Positions 45,024-54,960 are shown, numbered from the stretch's first letter. The stretch is 64,000 nucleotides of DNA from Prostheceraeus crozeri (GCA_907163375.1 CAJQUW010016162.1:248001-312000); one strand, 5' to 3'. Notes: generated by a model from the letters alone, not told the origin. Translations and numbers: made by a program.

Positions 45024-45812
45024 ATGTCTTCGGCAGAACTAGAAAAAATTAATAAACATTTAGAAAATTTAACCGAGATTTTGTCCTCATCAAAATTTAG
45101 TACGTCATTAAAATTTATAACAACTACTTCCTCGCATACTTGTAATTTAGACCCTATTATTCACTTAGAACAAGAAAAACATTATGAAGTAGCATTAACT
45201 AGTTTTTCAACATTTAACACTATACAAAATATTATCAAAGATGTAAATGATCGATTTAAATATTCAAATGACAAAGGTAAAACTTGGAAAGATTTAACTT
45301 TTCTTCCTGGATCTTATGAAGTTGAATCGATTTCCAATGAAATAAAAAGACATTTAGGCATTCAATTTAAAGACAAGAAACAATTACATTTCGCAGTTGA
45401 ACCAGCAGTAAATAAATTTTCTCTTACTTTAGATGAAAATCATCAAGTTGATTTTGATATTGACAAATCTTTATCAAGACTATCAGGATTTAAAAAGCAA
45501 CTCTATGCACAAGGTTTTCATATCAGTGAAAATATACCTAAAATAACTGAAATAAATTCAATCAATGTTCAATGTGATATTATAGAAGGTGGTTATGTTA
45601 ATGGAAAGCTAACAAATAATATCTTCAGTTATCCAGCATTTACAGTTCCGATTGGTTACAGTTTAAATGTAATCCCAAAATCATTAATATATTTTCCCGT
45701 GACACGAAAAACAATTAATTCAATTACTATTAGAATAACAGATGAGAAAGGAAAGGCAATAAATTCTGGCGGCGAAGAGATTATGATAGATCTATTATTA
45801 CGAGGGGTGTAA
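45024..45812 (+). CDS. Polinton minor capsid protein (penton-type, single jelly roll)
   Basis: This 262-codon frame has the layout of Polinton minor capsid proteins. HYEVALTSFSTFNTIQNI lies near residue 52, FLPGSYEVESISNEIKRHLG near 95, then a VDFDI block, GFHISENIPKITEINSINVQ near 165 and CDIIEGGYVNGKLTN near 185. The C-terminal beta-rich part ends INSITIRITDEKGKAI. In the family this protein forms pentameric capsid vertices. It sits between an unknown gene and the packaging ATPase, all on +, with 2-bp and 20-bp gaps. Confidence 0.8.
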   Translation: MSSAELEKINKHLENLTEILSSSKFSTSLKFITTTSSHTCNLDPIIHLEQEKHYEVALTSFSTFNTIQNIIKDVNDRFKYSNDKGKTWKDLTFLPGSYEVESISNEIKRHLGIQFKDKKQLHFAVEPAVNKFSLTLDENHQVDFDIDKSLSRLSGFKKQLYAQGFHISENIPKITEINSINVQCDIIEGGYVNGKLTNNIFSYPAFTVPIGYSLNVIPKSLIYFPVTRKTINSITIRITDEKGKAINSGGEEIMIDLLLRGV

Positions 45813-45832
45813 TTAAAAATATTGACTTAAAA

Positions 45833-46609
45833 ATGAGTGAAAGCAGTTCTGTAAATTCTCCACTAAACAGGAAAGTGAAATTCAATCATCACCCAAACCT
45901 ATCCAAAAAAGTTTTATCAGTTATCTGTGGAAGATCAGGTTGTGGGAAAACGTATCTATTATTCAAAATTCTCACGACACCCAAATTTTTGGATTATAAC
46001 AATCTTATCATTTACACAACAACAGCAGAACAACCCGTCTATCAATTTTTAAAATATGGTTTTGAAAATAATCTTACAAAATCAGCTATAGCTTCACTGT
46101 TTGAAGAATATGAAAAATCGGAGTATGAAGAAGAAATAAGTTCCTGGTGTGAAGAAGCAGCGAAAAATAAACAACTAGTAGAACCCAATAGAAATAAACA
46201 CATAACGATACAATTAATAGATGATAGTGGCAATATGCAAGATCCTAGTAAACTAAATAAAACGAAAAAACATTGTGTGGTGTTTGATGATTGTGTTAAT
46301 GACAAAGATCAGGCAGTTCAGAGAAATTATTTTACAAGAGGACGACACAATAACTGTAGTGTCTTTTATTTGACACAAAGTATGTATTCATTAGATGGAA
46401 GTGTTATTAGAAAGAATGCTAATATTTTTATGATTTTCGAAATCAATCCAAGAAACCTAAGTGATTTGTTAAGAGACTTATGTATAAGAGATAAAGATGA
46501 ATTTAAACAATCGTGTAACAATGCTTGGGCAAACGACTATGGTTTTATCACAATCAATATTGATAAAAAAGTACATGATAGAGTTATAGAAGATTTGTTC
46601 ATAGAGTGA
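45833..46609 (+). CDS. Polinton genome-packaging ATPase (FtsK/HerA, A32-like)
   Basis: This 258-codon frame is a P-loop ATPase of the type that packages DNA into double-jelly-roll capsids. Walker A is GRSGCGKT at about residue 33. Walker B is HCVVFDDCVND at about residue 146. A downstream FYLTQSMYSLD (about 180) fits the sensor region (polar residue after a beta strand), followed by RGRHNN-type arginines. The length is usual for the family. It is the last gene of the left + strand group and converges on the polymerase. Confidence 0.9.
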   Translation: MSESSSVNSPLNRKVKFNHHPNLSKKVLSVICGRSGCGKTYLLFKILTTPKFLDYNNLIIYTTTAEQPVYQFLKYGFENNLTKSAIASLFEEYEKSEYEEEISSWCEEAAKNKQLVEPNRNKHITIQLIDDSGNMQDPSKLNKTKKHCVVFDDCVNDKDQAVQRNYFTRGRHNNCSVFYLTQSMYSLDGSVIRKNANIFMIFEINPRNLSDLLRDLCIRDKDEFKQSCNNAWANDYGFITINIDKKVHDRVIEDLFIE

Positions 46610-46620
46610 AACTCTGTACC

Positions 46621-46675
46621 GAACAATTGTTCACTGTCTAGCCTTCGGCTCGAGGGACCCTCTATCGGAAGAGGG
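46621..46675. terminator. Hairpins between convergent Polinton genes
   Basis: Three inverted repeats lie between the stop of the ATPase gene (46609) and that of the polymerase (46726): GAACAATTGTTC (46621-46632), AGCCTTCGGCT (46640-46650) and CCCTCTATCGGAAGAGGG (46658-46675). A role in ending both transcripts is plausible but unproven. Confidence 0.35.
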
Positions 46676-46725
46676 GATTTCTTGGCTTTGCCCCGACTGA
46701 AACTCTGAATCGAACATATTGTGCA

Positions 46726-49700
46726 TTATGATTCCTCTTCCCAGTCTTCACTATCAGTGTATTCAATTATATTACATTCTTTTTTTATTCGTTGAAATAT
46801 TTCGTCTTGAACATCTTCTCCGCTATAAGGTAGCATAATACCATTTGCATTAGGCGCTTGACGTTTAAGAATATTTATTTTACCAGTGAATCTTTTTTCT
46901 TCAGTGTTATTATTTTTATCAGGAATACTAATACCAGTTTCTAAAGATCTTTTCCATGGTTTATTAACAATTGTTGTCAATGTTTCGCCATGGTATAATT
47001 GAATGAAATCTTCTACTTTTACTTTAGTTTTTGTATAACCCTTAAATGTTTTCTTTTCACTAAGTCTCCCTTGTTCATCTACAGTAATACAATATTTTAT
47101 TTTGGGAGCGATAAACAATCCATATATAATTCCCCCATTACCATGATCATTTTTCCCTTGGCATAATTCCCCGCCAACATATCCAGCCGCATCTAATTTA
47201 TTGAAGAGTTCATTGGAAATGCATATGGAATCAGTATCTGTGTAATGTATGTGTTTTTCTTTAAAACCATTAATTTCTAAAATAAAGTTGTTCATGATTC
47301 GTCTAGAGTGAGCAAGAATAAAAGAACCTAAATGTGATGGCATGAATGATGTCGTAGCGTAGCTGCTCAGGCCTTTGGCTGTCTTTTCAGTGTCTGTAAT
47401 ATTAGCTTTAAGAAATTCATCATCTTCCATTTCTACTTTCACTAAGAATTGTTCATCATTTACTTTTTCAAAATCTTTTACTTCTTGAGTGAAATTTTTT
47501 CTCAATGTACTTTCATTCCATAAATGATATTTAGTGGTTATGTCTTTTTGTACGGTTTTTCCATATAGTGAATTCATTAATAATTTAATTAACTCATCGC
47601 CTACAGTGTTTCCTTCTATTTTATATTTTTTTCTTAAATTGAAGAGCTTTTCAATGTATTTGCGAAATGGTGAAACGTGATAATTTTCTTCATAAATTAT
47701 ACCATCTGTAATAGATAATATTTTCCCGCCGCATCTAACAATTTCTTGTATATCTACAGAAGTTAATACATCATAACACATTCCATTCCTAAACCTTATT
47801 ATTTCTTGATTGCAATTGTTTTCATTCTTTACCTTATCTTTCGCAGGAACTGGTTGAAAAAACATCTCATCAGGATAATGAAACACAACTGTGAATATTC
47901 CAGTTTTAGGACGAAATGATTGAGTGTTAAATTGATATAATACTGCTTGTTCTTCTTCTTGTCTAAATTTTCTAGCCGATTCAGCTTTAGGGTATTCTGA
48001 ATGTTCGTCATACATAGCTGATGGATATAAAGATGTTGCATCAAAAGCCATTAAGAATTCATTTCGTTGGTCGAGTAGTTTATGTTTAATTTCTTTACAG
48101 AGAGCATTCTTGTCTTGCAACTGATTATACTGCTTCATTAAATCTATTAAATTATTACCTGGGGGCAAAACCCCCTCAGCGTAGCACCCAGGTAAATACC
48201 TCTGTAATATTGGTAGTAAGATGTTACAAAATGGAGATTCATAATGACTTATATTGGCTGAAACTCTTCCACCTTTAACAGATTTTCTAACATAGTTTCT
48301 AGTCCATAAATCAGTATGCGAATGAATATTTATGTTGTCTTCTTGTACACTCTTCATCCAACCGTTAAATGTTAAAGCGGAGGATGTTAAATTAGTAGTT
48401 ATATCTTCACCAACTAATTCTTTCATAACATTATTATACTTGTAGATACAAAATGCTAATGAAAGAACATCGTTAATTAAATACGGTTTCCACTCATGTT
48501 CTTTTTCTTGATAATTATCATGTGTAATTTCACCAATTTCATAATTTAATTTACACATATTGCTAGGGGTTTTAAAATTCTCGCACCATTTGGAAAGACT
48601 TGTTTTCACGTGTTGATAGCTACATTTCATTACAATAGTTTGTAAAGGTTTGCTTGGTTTTATGTTACGTTTTGTAGAGTCACCTAGTTGCTTAGATCTA
48701 GAGGAACGTTGAATGTACTTACTAACACTTTCAGTTGTATAAGGATTTTGTAAAGAAGCAGTGAGTATTCCTCTTGATGTTTTAAGCGGTGGTTTATTTA
48801 ATTTAAAATTAGATTTGAGTGGAAAATATGCATCGAATCCTGATGAATTATGTGCTATTAAAGTTACTTTCGAATGATTAAAAGATCCAAGGTTTTTGAA
48901 AAATTGATGTATCGGACATACGTCCTCTGGGTTTCCACCGAACGGACATTCATCTTGTTTCCTAATAAAGATTTGCACACAACATTGAATTTTGTTAAGT
49001 TCTGCTCCAGTTAAGTTGTTGTATTCACTTATCTGTTCTTAAGTTCTTTAATTTCCTCTGGATCTTGACTCTTTTTTAGTTTCATCATGTCACATAATAA
49101 ACGTTTGTCCACTTCTGACAATCTCCGCTTTGGTAAGCAACACATGAATTTATTGAAATTGATAGCGCCTAAAGCATAAGGAATAGGATGGGCTGTTGCA
49201 CAACGAGGATCTGGATAAGTTTCGAGATCCCATATATATGTTGAACCATAGTCAATTGGTTTCTTTATTATGGTCTTATACGGAAGTGTTGTTAGATTTT
49301 CATCAGTAACGGTTTTATATATTGGTTTGAAATTATTTTTGATTTCTCTAATAGCTTCTGTTTTGTAGAACTTATTTATTAAACAGTAGTGTCCTATTGA
49401 TGAACCTTCGTGAGAATAATTGTAATAAACGTAATTATGCGACGTTGTAATACCTCTAGGATTTAAATGACGATTGGCAGGACTATAATATTGAACACAT
49501 TCTCCAAAGTATGTATTGAATTGAGAAAACTTGCAGTTTGTCATTACTCCTGTTCTAGATGTAGCTTTCTCTTTATATAAAAAGTCATTAAACATCTCGA
49601 TTATAATTTTAGCTTGTTCTTGATTGAAACCACGTAAGGCGTTGTAACATTTTATAAAGCAGAAATCTTCAGAAGGAATGTAACAATATTGACCGATGTA

Positions 49701-49940
49701 TTCTTTGATTCTATATTTCATATTAATACCAGCGGCTCTATGTGATCTTTGTACTAGCTTTATTCCAAAATCTTCGTATTTAATACTACCTGTAAAAACC
49801 CATTCATTAGTATCTGATTTGTGATCTAGATTACGAAGCCATGTTTCAAATGAATTTTTATTATAAAATGTAGCGTAAAAGTTTGGTATCGTGGTTCCAT
49901 CTTCTTTGTTTATTACACCCAATAAATTTAAAACTTTCAA
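46726..49940 (-). pseudogene. Polinton protein-primed DNA polymerase B region
   Basis: Family B DNA polymerase of the protein-primed type, which replicates the linear element from its ends. Palm motifs in order on the - strand: DATSLYPSAMYD (motif A, near 48020), LLMNSLYGKTV (motif B, near 47560) and YTDTDSICI (motif C, near 47240). An exonuclease-like block with YIWDLETYPDP lies near 49230. The region is the usual size for Polinton polymerases (over 1,000 codons). It is broken in this copy. Confidence 0.9.
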
Positions 49941-50257
49941 ACTTTCCCATTTCTTAAAAGAGCACGTATATCATTTACTACATTAGTAAAAAGTTCATTT
50001 TCATACGTGATAACGTTCGGATTAAACAGATTCAATAGATCATCACCAAGTCTATCATCAGAGAATATATCAGTAATTGGTGTGGCTGATGTTTCCTTTG
50101 TTCTACGGTTCTGTTTTTTAATATTACGTCTAATACTACGCCTAGTACGTTTCTGTTTTTTAATACGTCTACTACGTTTAATTTGTGCATCAAATTCATC
50201 AATTTGTTTCTTGATGAATTCATCAATCGCGTGCTCTGGTCCTTTAACATTTTCCAT
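49937..50257 (-). CDS. Polinton small basic protein
   Basis: A 106-codon frame with a very basic centre (RSRRIKKQKRTRRSIRRNIK) and an acidic to neutral C-terminal part. It overlaps the start of the polymerase region by 4 bp and the next upstream frame by 14 bp, so it belongs to the same - strand group. A DNA- or core-binding role is suggested by charge only. No family recognised. Confidence 0.5.
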   Translation of the reverse strand: MENVKGPEHAIDEFIKKQIDEFDAQIKRSRRIKKQKRTRRSIRRNIKKQNRRTKETSATPITDIFSDDRLGDDLLNLFNPNVITYENELFTNVVNDIRALLRNGKV

Positions 50258-50627
50258 TATTTACGTTTTTTAATAAAAAATTTATGTTTTTCACGTATAC
50301 AGGAATATTTAGTTGTGCTAATGTTTCTAAATCATAAACAGTTAAATGCTCTTTATTAACCAACCACCATAAATTATTATAAGCTAAAAATACTCTGAAA
50401 CTTCGCAGACAAAGGGGGAAGTCTTTTGTTTTCGTGTAACTTCTTATACCGTGTTTTATTTTATAGTCTTTCACGAATTGCATATATTGTCGATGGTAAT
50501 GAAATTTAACTTCATGTTTCGGGGTGCGAGGGTTTGTAGGATGACGATAATTTTTTAAAACTGGTACGTGTTCTATTTTATAGGCCTTTGTCCTCTGAGT
50601 TTCACTCACCTCATTAATCATTTTCAA
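50244..50627 (-). CDS. Polinton small protein, unknown
   Basis: A 127-codon frame, rich in tyrosine, histidine and lysine (HEVKFHYHRQYMQFVKDYKI) with a more hydrophobic C-terminal half (LWWLVNKEHLTVYDLETLAQ). First gene of the polymerase-side group. No family recognised. Confidence 0.5.
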   Translation of the reverse strand: MKMINEVSETQRTKAYKIEHVPVLKNYRHPTNPRTPKHEVKFHYHRQYMQFVKDYKIKHGIRSYTKTKDFPLCLRSFRVFLAYNNLWWLVNKEHLTVYDLETLAQLNIPVYVKNINFLLKNVNNGKC

Positions 50628-50827
50628 AACAAAAATTACATTTTATGTACTTCCTCTATTATTAGACGCATAGCACTTAATGTATTTTTGACATCAGAGA
50701 CTAGAGGTTGTACATTCTTTAATACATCACGGAGATCATTAATTCCTGTTCTCTACTCTCTCATCGTTTCGGGGTTGGTATCTTTAATACATTATTTAAA
50801 TAATGATCGAAATAGAAATAAAATGTT
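50628..50827. other. Polinton intergenic region
   Basis: AT-rich space upstream of the - strand gene group. It probably holds promoter sequence for that group; no motif was identified. Confidence 0.3.
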
Positions 50828-51025
50828 TCAGGTATGATAATTAGCATGAACTACATTCATATGTTTATTTAATAATGCTTTATTACGAAAAGATAAATTA
50901 CAGATTTCGCATAGAACCTTGGTTCCGTTGTCTGCATCTTCGTTGCCGAGACGCGAAGCGACGACTTTGTTGGATAACATATTTTTAGCAGAAAAAAAAT
51001 AATCTAGAAAAAATGATGTTAACAA
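50828..51025 (-). CDS. Polinton C2H2 zinc-finger small protein
   Basis: A 65-codon frame whose C-terminal half is one classical zinc finger: CEICNLSFRNKALLNKHMNV followed by VH (C-x2-C-x12-H-x4-H). It starts head to head with the coiled-coil gene, overlapping it by 13 bp. A DNA-binding regulatory role is possible. The N-terminal part has no visible domain, so the true start may be internal. Confidence 0.5.
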   Translation of the reverse strand: MLTSFFLDYFFSAKNMLSNKVVASRLGNEDADNGTKVLCEICNLSFRNKALLNKHMNVVHANYHT

Positions 51026-51867
51026 ATGTTGGCGGGTGTGCTTACACTCCGAATAATCAAGAATCAGAAATAGAACTAGACAACTATATCATGAAAACTG
51101 GAGACGTTTTAACAGGACCGTTACATCTTTCTATTCTTCCACAACAAAGTACTGAGTTGGTAAATAAAGAATATGTTGATAAACAGTTTGATAGAATTGT
51201 GTCACTGCTGTCTCTACTAATGAAAGAAACCAAGCTTCTAAAGCAGAATGATGAAAGACTGCAAGAAAAGCTAACAGACCTAAGTAGCAAACATGGAAAT
51301 ATAGAAGCAGATATATCAAAACTTCATAAAAAAATAAGAGAACAGTCAAAGATTGTAATCCTATTATCAATAACTTTAAGGGGTGTCATTATAAAGAATA
51401 CAAATCAAAATAAACAACTGAAAGAAGAGTTAGAAAAAGTTAGCGAAAAGAATCGAAAATTATTACAACACTTTCAACAGATGCAAACCACATTCCAAAA
51501 AAGTGTTGATGAATTACGTAGCCGAATCACACAACAAGTAAAGCACATAAACAGAATGAAAAATGAAGTAAACTCACTTAATCAAAAGGTTTGTGAATTG
51601 AAGACCCTTAAAACGAATTTAGAACATGAAGTAAAGAAAAATTCTAAAGGAAATAAGGAACAGTTGAATGCTATTAAAGTTCAATTGGCTGCTCTTAAAA
51701 CAGAAGTAAAGAAAAGTGAGAAAAAATTAAAAGTAAATGAAAACGAAATTAAAGTACATCACACGCTGCTTGACGCAATAGATAACGTGCAGCGGAAAAT
51801 TAATAAAGTTATAAAGTTATCGCGAAGCTGTTGTCCATTCACAAACGTAAATCTTAATAGAATTTAG
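51013..51867 (+). CDS. Polinton coiled-coil protein with tail-fibre-like head
   Basis: This 284-codon frame begins with about 50 residues containing MKTGDVLTGPLHLSILPQQS and then VNKEYVD. That GDxxTGPL-x-L...NKxYVD pattern is common in phage tail-fibre and receptor-binding proteins. The rest is almost one long coiled coil (heptad-spaced leucine, isoleucine and charged residues, about residues 55-265), ending in a short cysteine-containing tail (SRSCCPF). A trimeric fibre or spike attached to the capsid vertex is my inference. Confidence 0.6.
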   Translation: MMLTNVGGCAYTPNNQESEIELDNYIMKTGDVLTGPLHLSILPQQSTELVNKEYVDKQFDRIVSLLSLLMKETKLLKQNDERLQEKLTDLSSKHGNIEADISKLHKKIREQSKIVILLSITLRGVIIKNTNQNKQLKEELEKVSEKNRKLLQHFQQMQTTFQKSVDELRSRITQQVKHINRMKNEVNSLNQKVCELKTLKTNLEHEVKKNSKGNKEQLNAIKVQLAALKTEVKKSEKKLKVNENEIKVHHTLLDAIDNVQRKINKVIKLSRSCCPFTNVNLNRI

Positions 51868-51949
51868 CCGATCGGCCCAAAGGTCCTCAGGTTACTAACC
51901 AACCACAAACATAAATATTTTTCACAAAAGTCAAATTTAAGCTTAAAAA

Positions 51950-52384
51950 ATGCCTATAATTTATAAACACAATCTTAAAAATTTTGCATCAAATAATAAA
52001 ATTGCTCATGAACCATCTCTGAAACCTGTGTACCATTATGATAGTGTAGAAACTGTTCAAACAGAAGGAGCTGGCATCTTTTCTGGTATCGGCAGTATCG
52101 TTAACTTGATTAAAAATAATAAAGATTTGATTTCATCTGCTGCTAAAGGAGCAGCTGCTATAGGTAGTACAGCTAGTGCAATATCGAATGCTGTTAAGTC
52201 ACAAAACGAATTAAAACAACTAGAAGCTATTCGCAAACTTAGAAATGACGCAAAAGAAATGCAAAAAGACAAAAAGCTCTCAGAGGAAACAAAAAACAAA
52301 ATTGCTAAATTAGCGAAGATGGAAAGTAAACATGATGAAAAAACAATTGAAGAAATGAGAGGAAATGGTCTAGCAAAATTCTAG
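51950..52384 (+). CDS. Polinton small amphipathic protein (adenovirus pVI-like in layout)
   Basis: A 144-codon frame. Residues 40-80 are glycine-, alanine- and isoleucine-rich (AGIFSGIGSIVNLI, SAAKGAAAIGSTASAISNAV), an amphipathic or membrane-active stretch. The C-terminal half is charged and helical. M136-R-G-N-G140 fits the (M/I/L)xGx-G cleavage consensus of adenovirus-type proteases. The gene sits directly before the major capsid gene. Similarity to adenovirus protein VI is by layout only. Confidence 0.45.
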   Translation: MPIIYKHNLKNFASNNKIAHEPSLKPVYHYDSVETVQTEGAGIFSGIGSIVNLIKNNKDLISSAAKGAAAIGSTASAISNAVKSQNELKQLEAIRKLRNDAKEMQKDKKLSEETKNKIAKLAKMESKHDEKTIEEMRGNGLAKF

Positions 52385-52520
52385 TAGCAAAATTCTAGTA
52401 GCAAACTGATTTTTTTCTAATAAAAAATATAATGGCAGCTCTGATTGAAAGCAAATTTAGATTAGACGATCCCCGTTCGTTAGTTACAATCAAAAAAAGA
52501 ATGACTATATAAGAATTGCT

Positions 52521-53765
52521 ATGAACCCCGGTTCTTCAGGTAGAGTGAATACTGGAGGTGATTTAATTTTTGAAGTTGACAATCAACAAAGTTATTTATA
52601 TTTACCCGATTCATTTTTACACTGTGAATATTCTCTATATTCTGATGCTAATTTTACAACACCATTACCTGCTACGGATAATATTACATTAGAAAACAAT
52701 TTCTTTCCAAGACTATTTACACAAATGCGTTTAGATGTCGCAACACAAAATATAGAAACCATAAGTGATTCACCTGGTATTATTGATTCAATGCTTCGAT
52801 TTGTTACAATAGGTGAAAATACTAAAATGCATGAAATCGAAGGATGGTTTCCTGATAACCATACCGGCATACTTAAAGATGATTTAACTCACGCTGGAAC
52901 AGATGCAGCAGGAATTGCGAAAGATGTAGAAAACATAGTGAAACAGTTAAACAGTACACAAAATAGCTCATATCAGAAAAGACGTAATTTTAATAATAAA
53001 AGTAAACAAACTGTTGATTGGTCATTGTCTCCATTATTCGGTTATTTGGATTACACTAAAATATCATGTCAATTGAAAATCAAACTCATAGTTCATCGTA
53101 CTTTAAATAATGAAGCAATATTTTATGGAAAGGCTGGGAAGAAAGCATACCTAAAAATTGATAGACTTGAATGGTGGGTAAAACATATTACTCCTAGTTT
53201 AGAGGTTGAAACAACTATTGCGAAAAGATTAAATACGAACAAACCAATTCCAGTAAGTTTTTTGAAGCGTACTGCGAGCTCTGTCACTTTTACTGAACAA
53301 AGATTTAACTGGCATTTCACAAGAACATCAAATACTCCAAGATATTTTTTACTCACTTTTCAAAAGAATGAAACACCTAGTTTTGATAAGAACAATAGTC
53401 TTTTCCATATTAATTCAATTCGAAGTTTACAAATTTCATTAAATCAAACACGTTATCCTATCGATCCATTAAGATTTGATAACACCAATAATCAGTTTAT
53501 GGAAGGATATGACGCTTATAGAAATTTGTGTCGAGAATTTGGAGTAGAAGCACAATTAACTCCTGTAGATTGGAAGAATTTATATCCTGTTTTATGCTTT
53601 GATTTAAGTGCACAATCGGAAGATATTATTAAGAATGGTTGTGATGTGACAATTAATATTGAAAAAACAAATTCCACAACCTCATTGATGGCTTATGGTT
53701 TATTGCTAGAAGACGCCGAATATTCTATTGAAATTCTTAATGGAAAGATGGTTAGGATCGGCTAA
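52521..53765 (+). CDS. Polinton major capsid protein (double jelly roll)
   Basis: This 414-codon frame has the size and beta-rich composition of Polinton major capsid proteins. The N-terminal part has QQSYLYLPDSFLHCEYSLY and NITLENNFFPRLFTQMRLDV, typical of the first jelly roll, followed by SPGIIDSMLRFV. The second half has FNWHFTRTSNTPRYFLLTFQ. The C terminus has WKNLYPVLCFDLSAQSEDII and DVTINIEK. In the family three copies form each pseudo-hexameric capsomer. Confidence 0.85.
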   Translation: MNPGSSGRVNTGGDLIFEVDNQQSYLYLPDSFLHCEYSLYSDANFTTPLPATDNITLENNFFPRLFTQMRLDVATQNIETISDSPGIIDSMLRFVTIGENTKMHEIEGWFPDNHTGILKDDLTHAGTDAAGIAKDVENIVKQLNSTQNSSYQKRRNFNNKSKQTVDWSLSPLFGYLDYTKISCQLKIKLIVHRTLNNEAIFYGKAGKKAYLKIDRLEWWVKHITPSLEVETTIAKRLNTNKPIPVSFLKRTASSVTFTEQRFNWHFTRTSNTPRYFLLTFQKNETPSFDKNNSLFHINSIRSLQISLNQTRYPIDPLRFDNTNNQFMEGYDAYRNLCREFGVEAQLTPVDWKNLYPVLCFDLSAQSEDIIKNGCDVTINIEKTNSTTSLMAYGLLLEDAEYSIEILNGKMVRIG

Positions 53766-53935
53766 AGCCAGAGGAGCTTCTCTCCGATCGGTTAGTAACC
53801 TTAGGAGCTTCTCTCCGATCGGCTAAAGCCAGAGGAGCTTCTCTCCGATCGGTTAGTAACCTGAACAAAAAGTGATAGGCTAAACCCTCTGAACAAAAGT
53901 GAACGGCTAAGCCCAAGACTATAAATTTTTTGTTA
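53757..53935. repeat. Polinton intergenic tandem repeats with palindromes
   Basis: AGGAGCTTCTCTCCGATCGG occurs three times, alternating with CTAAAGCCAG and TTAGTAACCT. It contains the palindromes CCGATCGG and GGTTAGTAACC. The same two palindromes occur after the coiled-coil gene (51868-51900), so they mark gene ends in this element. Confidence 0.8.
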
Positions 53936-53939
53936 AAAA

Positions 53940-54404
53940 ATGAATAATAAAACGGTTGAATTAAAACTACGTAACATCATTGACAAAAATACCCCTAAAA
54001 CTATTACGATTAACAAAAAGAAGTATTACATAAGTAAACCAAAGATAGAGAATATCAAATTACAAGAAGAAAAGAATGGTGGAATTCTCCCATTAATTCC
54101 ACTAATCATAGGTGGTATAGCAGCAGCAGGAAGTGTTGCAGGTGGGACAGCTGGTATTGTCCAGGCAGTAAATAAAAATAAATCAGAGAAGGCAGCATTA
54201 GAAGAACAAAAACGACATAATAGGGAGTTAGAGAAAGCGGCTAGAGGTGAGGGAATAGTAGATAATTTTATTAGTAAATTAAATTTAGCTAATGAGGGGA
54301 AACGAGTTCTTAAAAATGTCCTACACAATATTGATGATTTAATTCAAATAAAAGAAACGAAAGATGGATCTGGCATATATCTAAATCCTTGTATGGTACG
54401 TTAA
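53940..54404 (+). CDS. Polinton small membrane protein
   Basis: A 154-codon frame with one strong hydrophobic segment at residues 48-75 (ILPLIPLIIGGIAAAGSVAG), preceded by a basic N terminus and followed by a charged helix (KNKSEKAALEEQKRHNRELE). I56-I-G-G-I60 fits the (M/I/L)xGG-x protease consensus. It lies between the major capsid protein and the phospholipase-like gene. A virion membrane or core role is possible; no family was recognised with certainty. Confidence 0.55.
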   Translation: MNNKTVELKLRNIIDKNTPKTITINKKKYYISKPKIENIKLQEEKNGGILPLIPLIIGGIAAAGSVAGGTAGIVQAVNKNKSEKAALEEQKRHNRELEKAARGEGIVDNFISKLNLANEGKRVLKNVLHNIDDLIQIKETKDGSGIYLNPCMVR

Positions 54405-54420
54405 AAATTAATCTTTAAAA

Positions 54421-54960
54421 ATGAGCGAAGTGGATTCCTTGAATTTGAATAACTTAAGAATTTCAACTCTAGATCTAATGGATTATCTCTTAAAAGTACA
54501 TAGAACCTCAAATTCTCACCACACCGGAGGTGACCCAACTTCCGGTTGCCAGCGTTACGAAGGTAACGATATACAAAAAGCATTAGAAAACTTTCCTGGT
54601 TTTATTTGGAGTAAATATTCGAAAGAGAAACATTTACCTGGACATTCATATACCGGTCCAGGAACTCGATTAGATATAAGACTAGACGAGGATAATAATC
54701 CAAAACCAGGTGAAGAACCAATAAATAGAGTAGACGCCGCCGCTTATAAACATGATTTAGCTTATCGAAATCATGACCTAAGTTCTCGACATGAAGCAGA
54801 TAAGAAAATGATTCAAGAATTAGATAGTATTCAGAATCCTTCCTTTAGAGAAAGAATTGAAAGAATGTTTGTTAAGAAAGCTTTACAAGCTAAAATATTA
54901 TTCGGTCAGGGGATAGATGAAACGACAGCCAAGCTGTCTGAGAGCAACGCTCGAACCTAC
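54421..54960 (+). CDS. Polinton phospholipase A2-like domain (parvoviral VP1u type)
   Basis: Residues 70-125 of the frame contain HLPGHSYTGPGTRLDIRL and EEPINRVDAAAYKHDLAYRN. YxGPG is the calcium-binding loop and the HD pair in D-x-x-A-x-x-HDxxY holds the catalytic histidine and aspartate of secreted-type phospholipases A2. The arrangement matches parvovirus capsid VP1u, where the enzyme opens endosomal membranes during entry. The frame does not stop after the domain but runs on into the integrase core. Confidence 0.75.

Noticed and set aside
46042-46305. 87-codon - strand frame across the ATPase gene
   Set aside because: Shadow of the packaging ATPase, whose Walker motifs are clear on +.
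50007-50273. 88-codon + strand frame in the Polinton
   Set aside because: Antisense to the small basic protein; its leucine/serine/phenylalanine composition is what a lysine/arginine-rich gene gives on the other strand.
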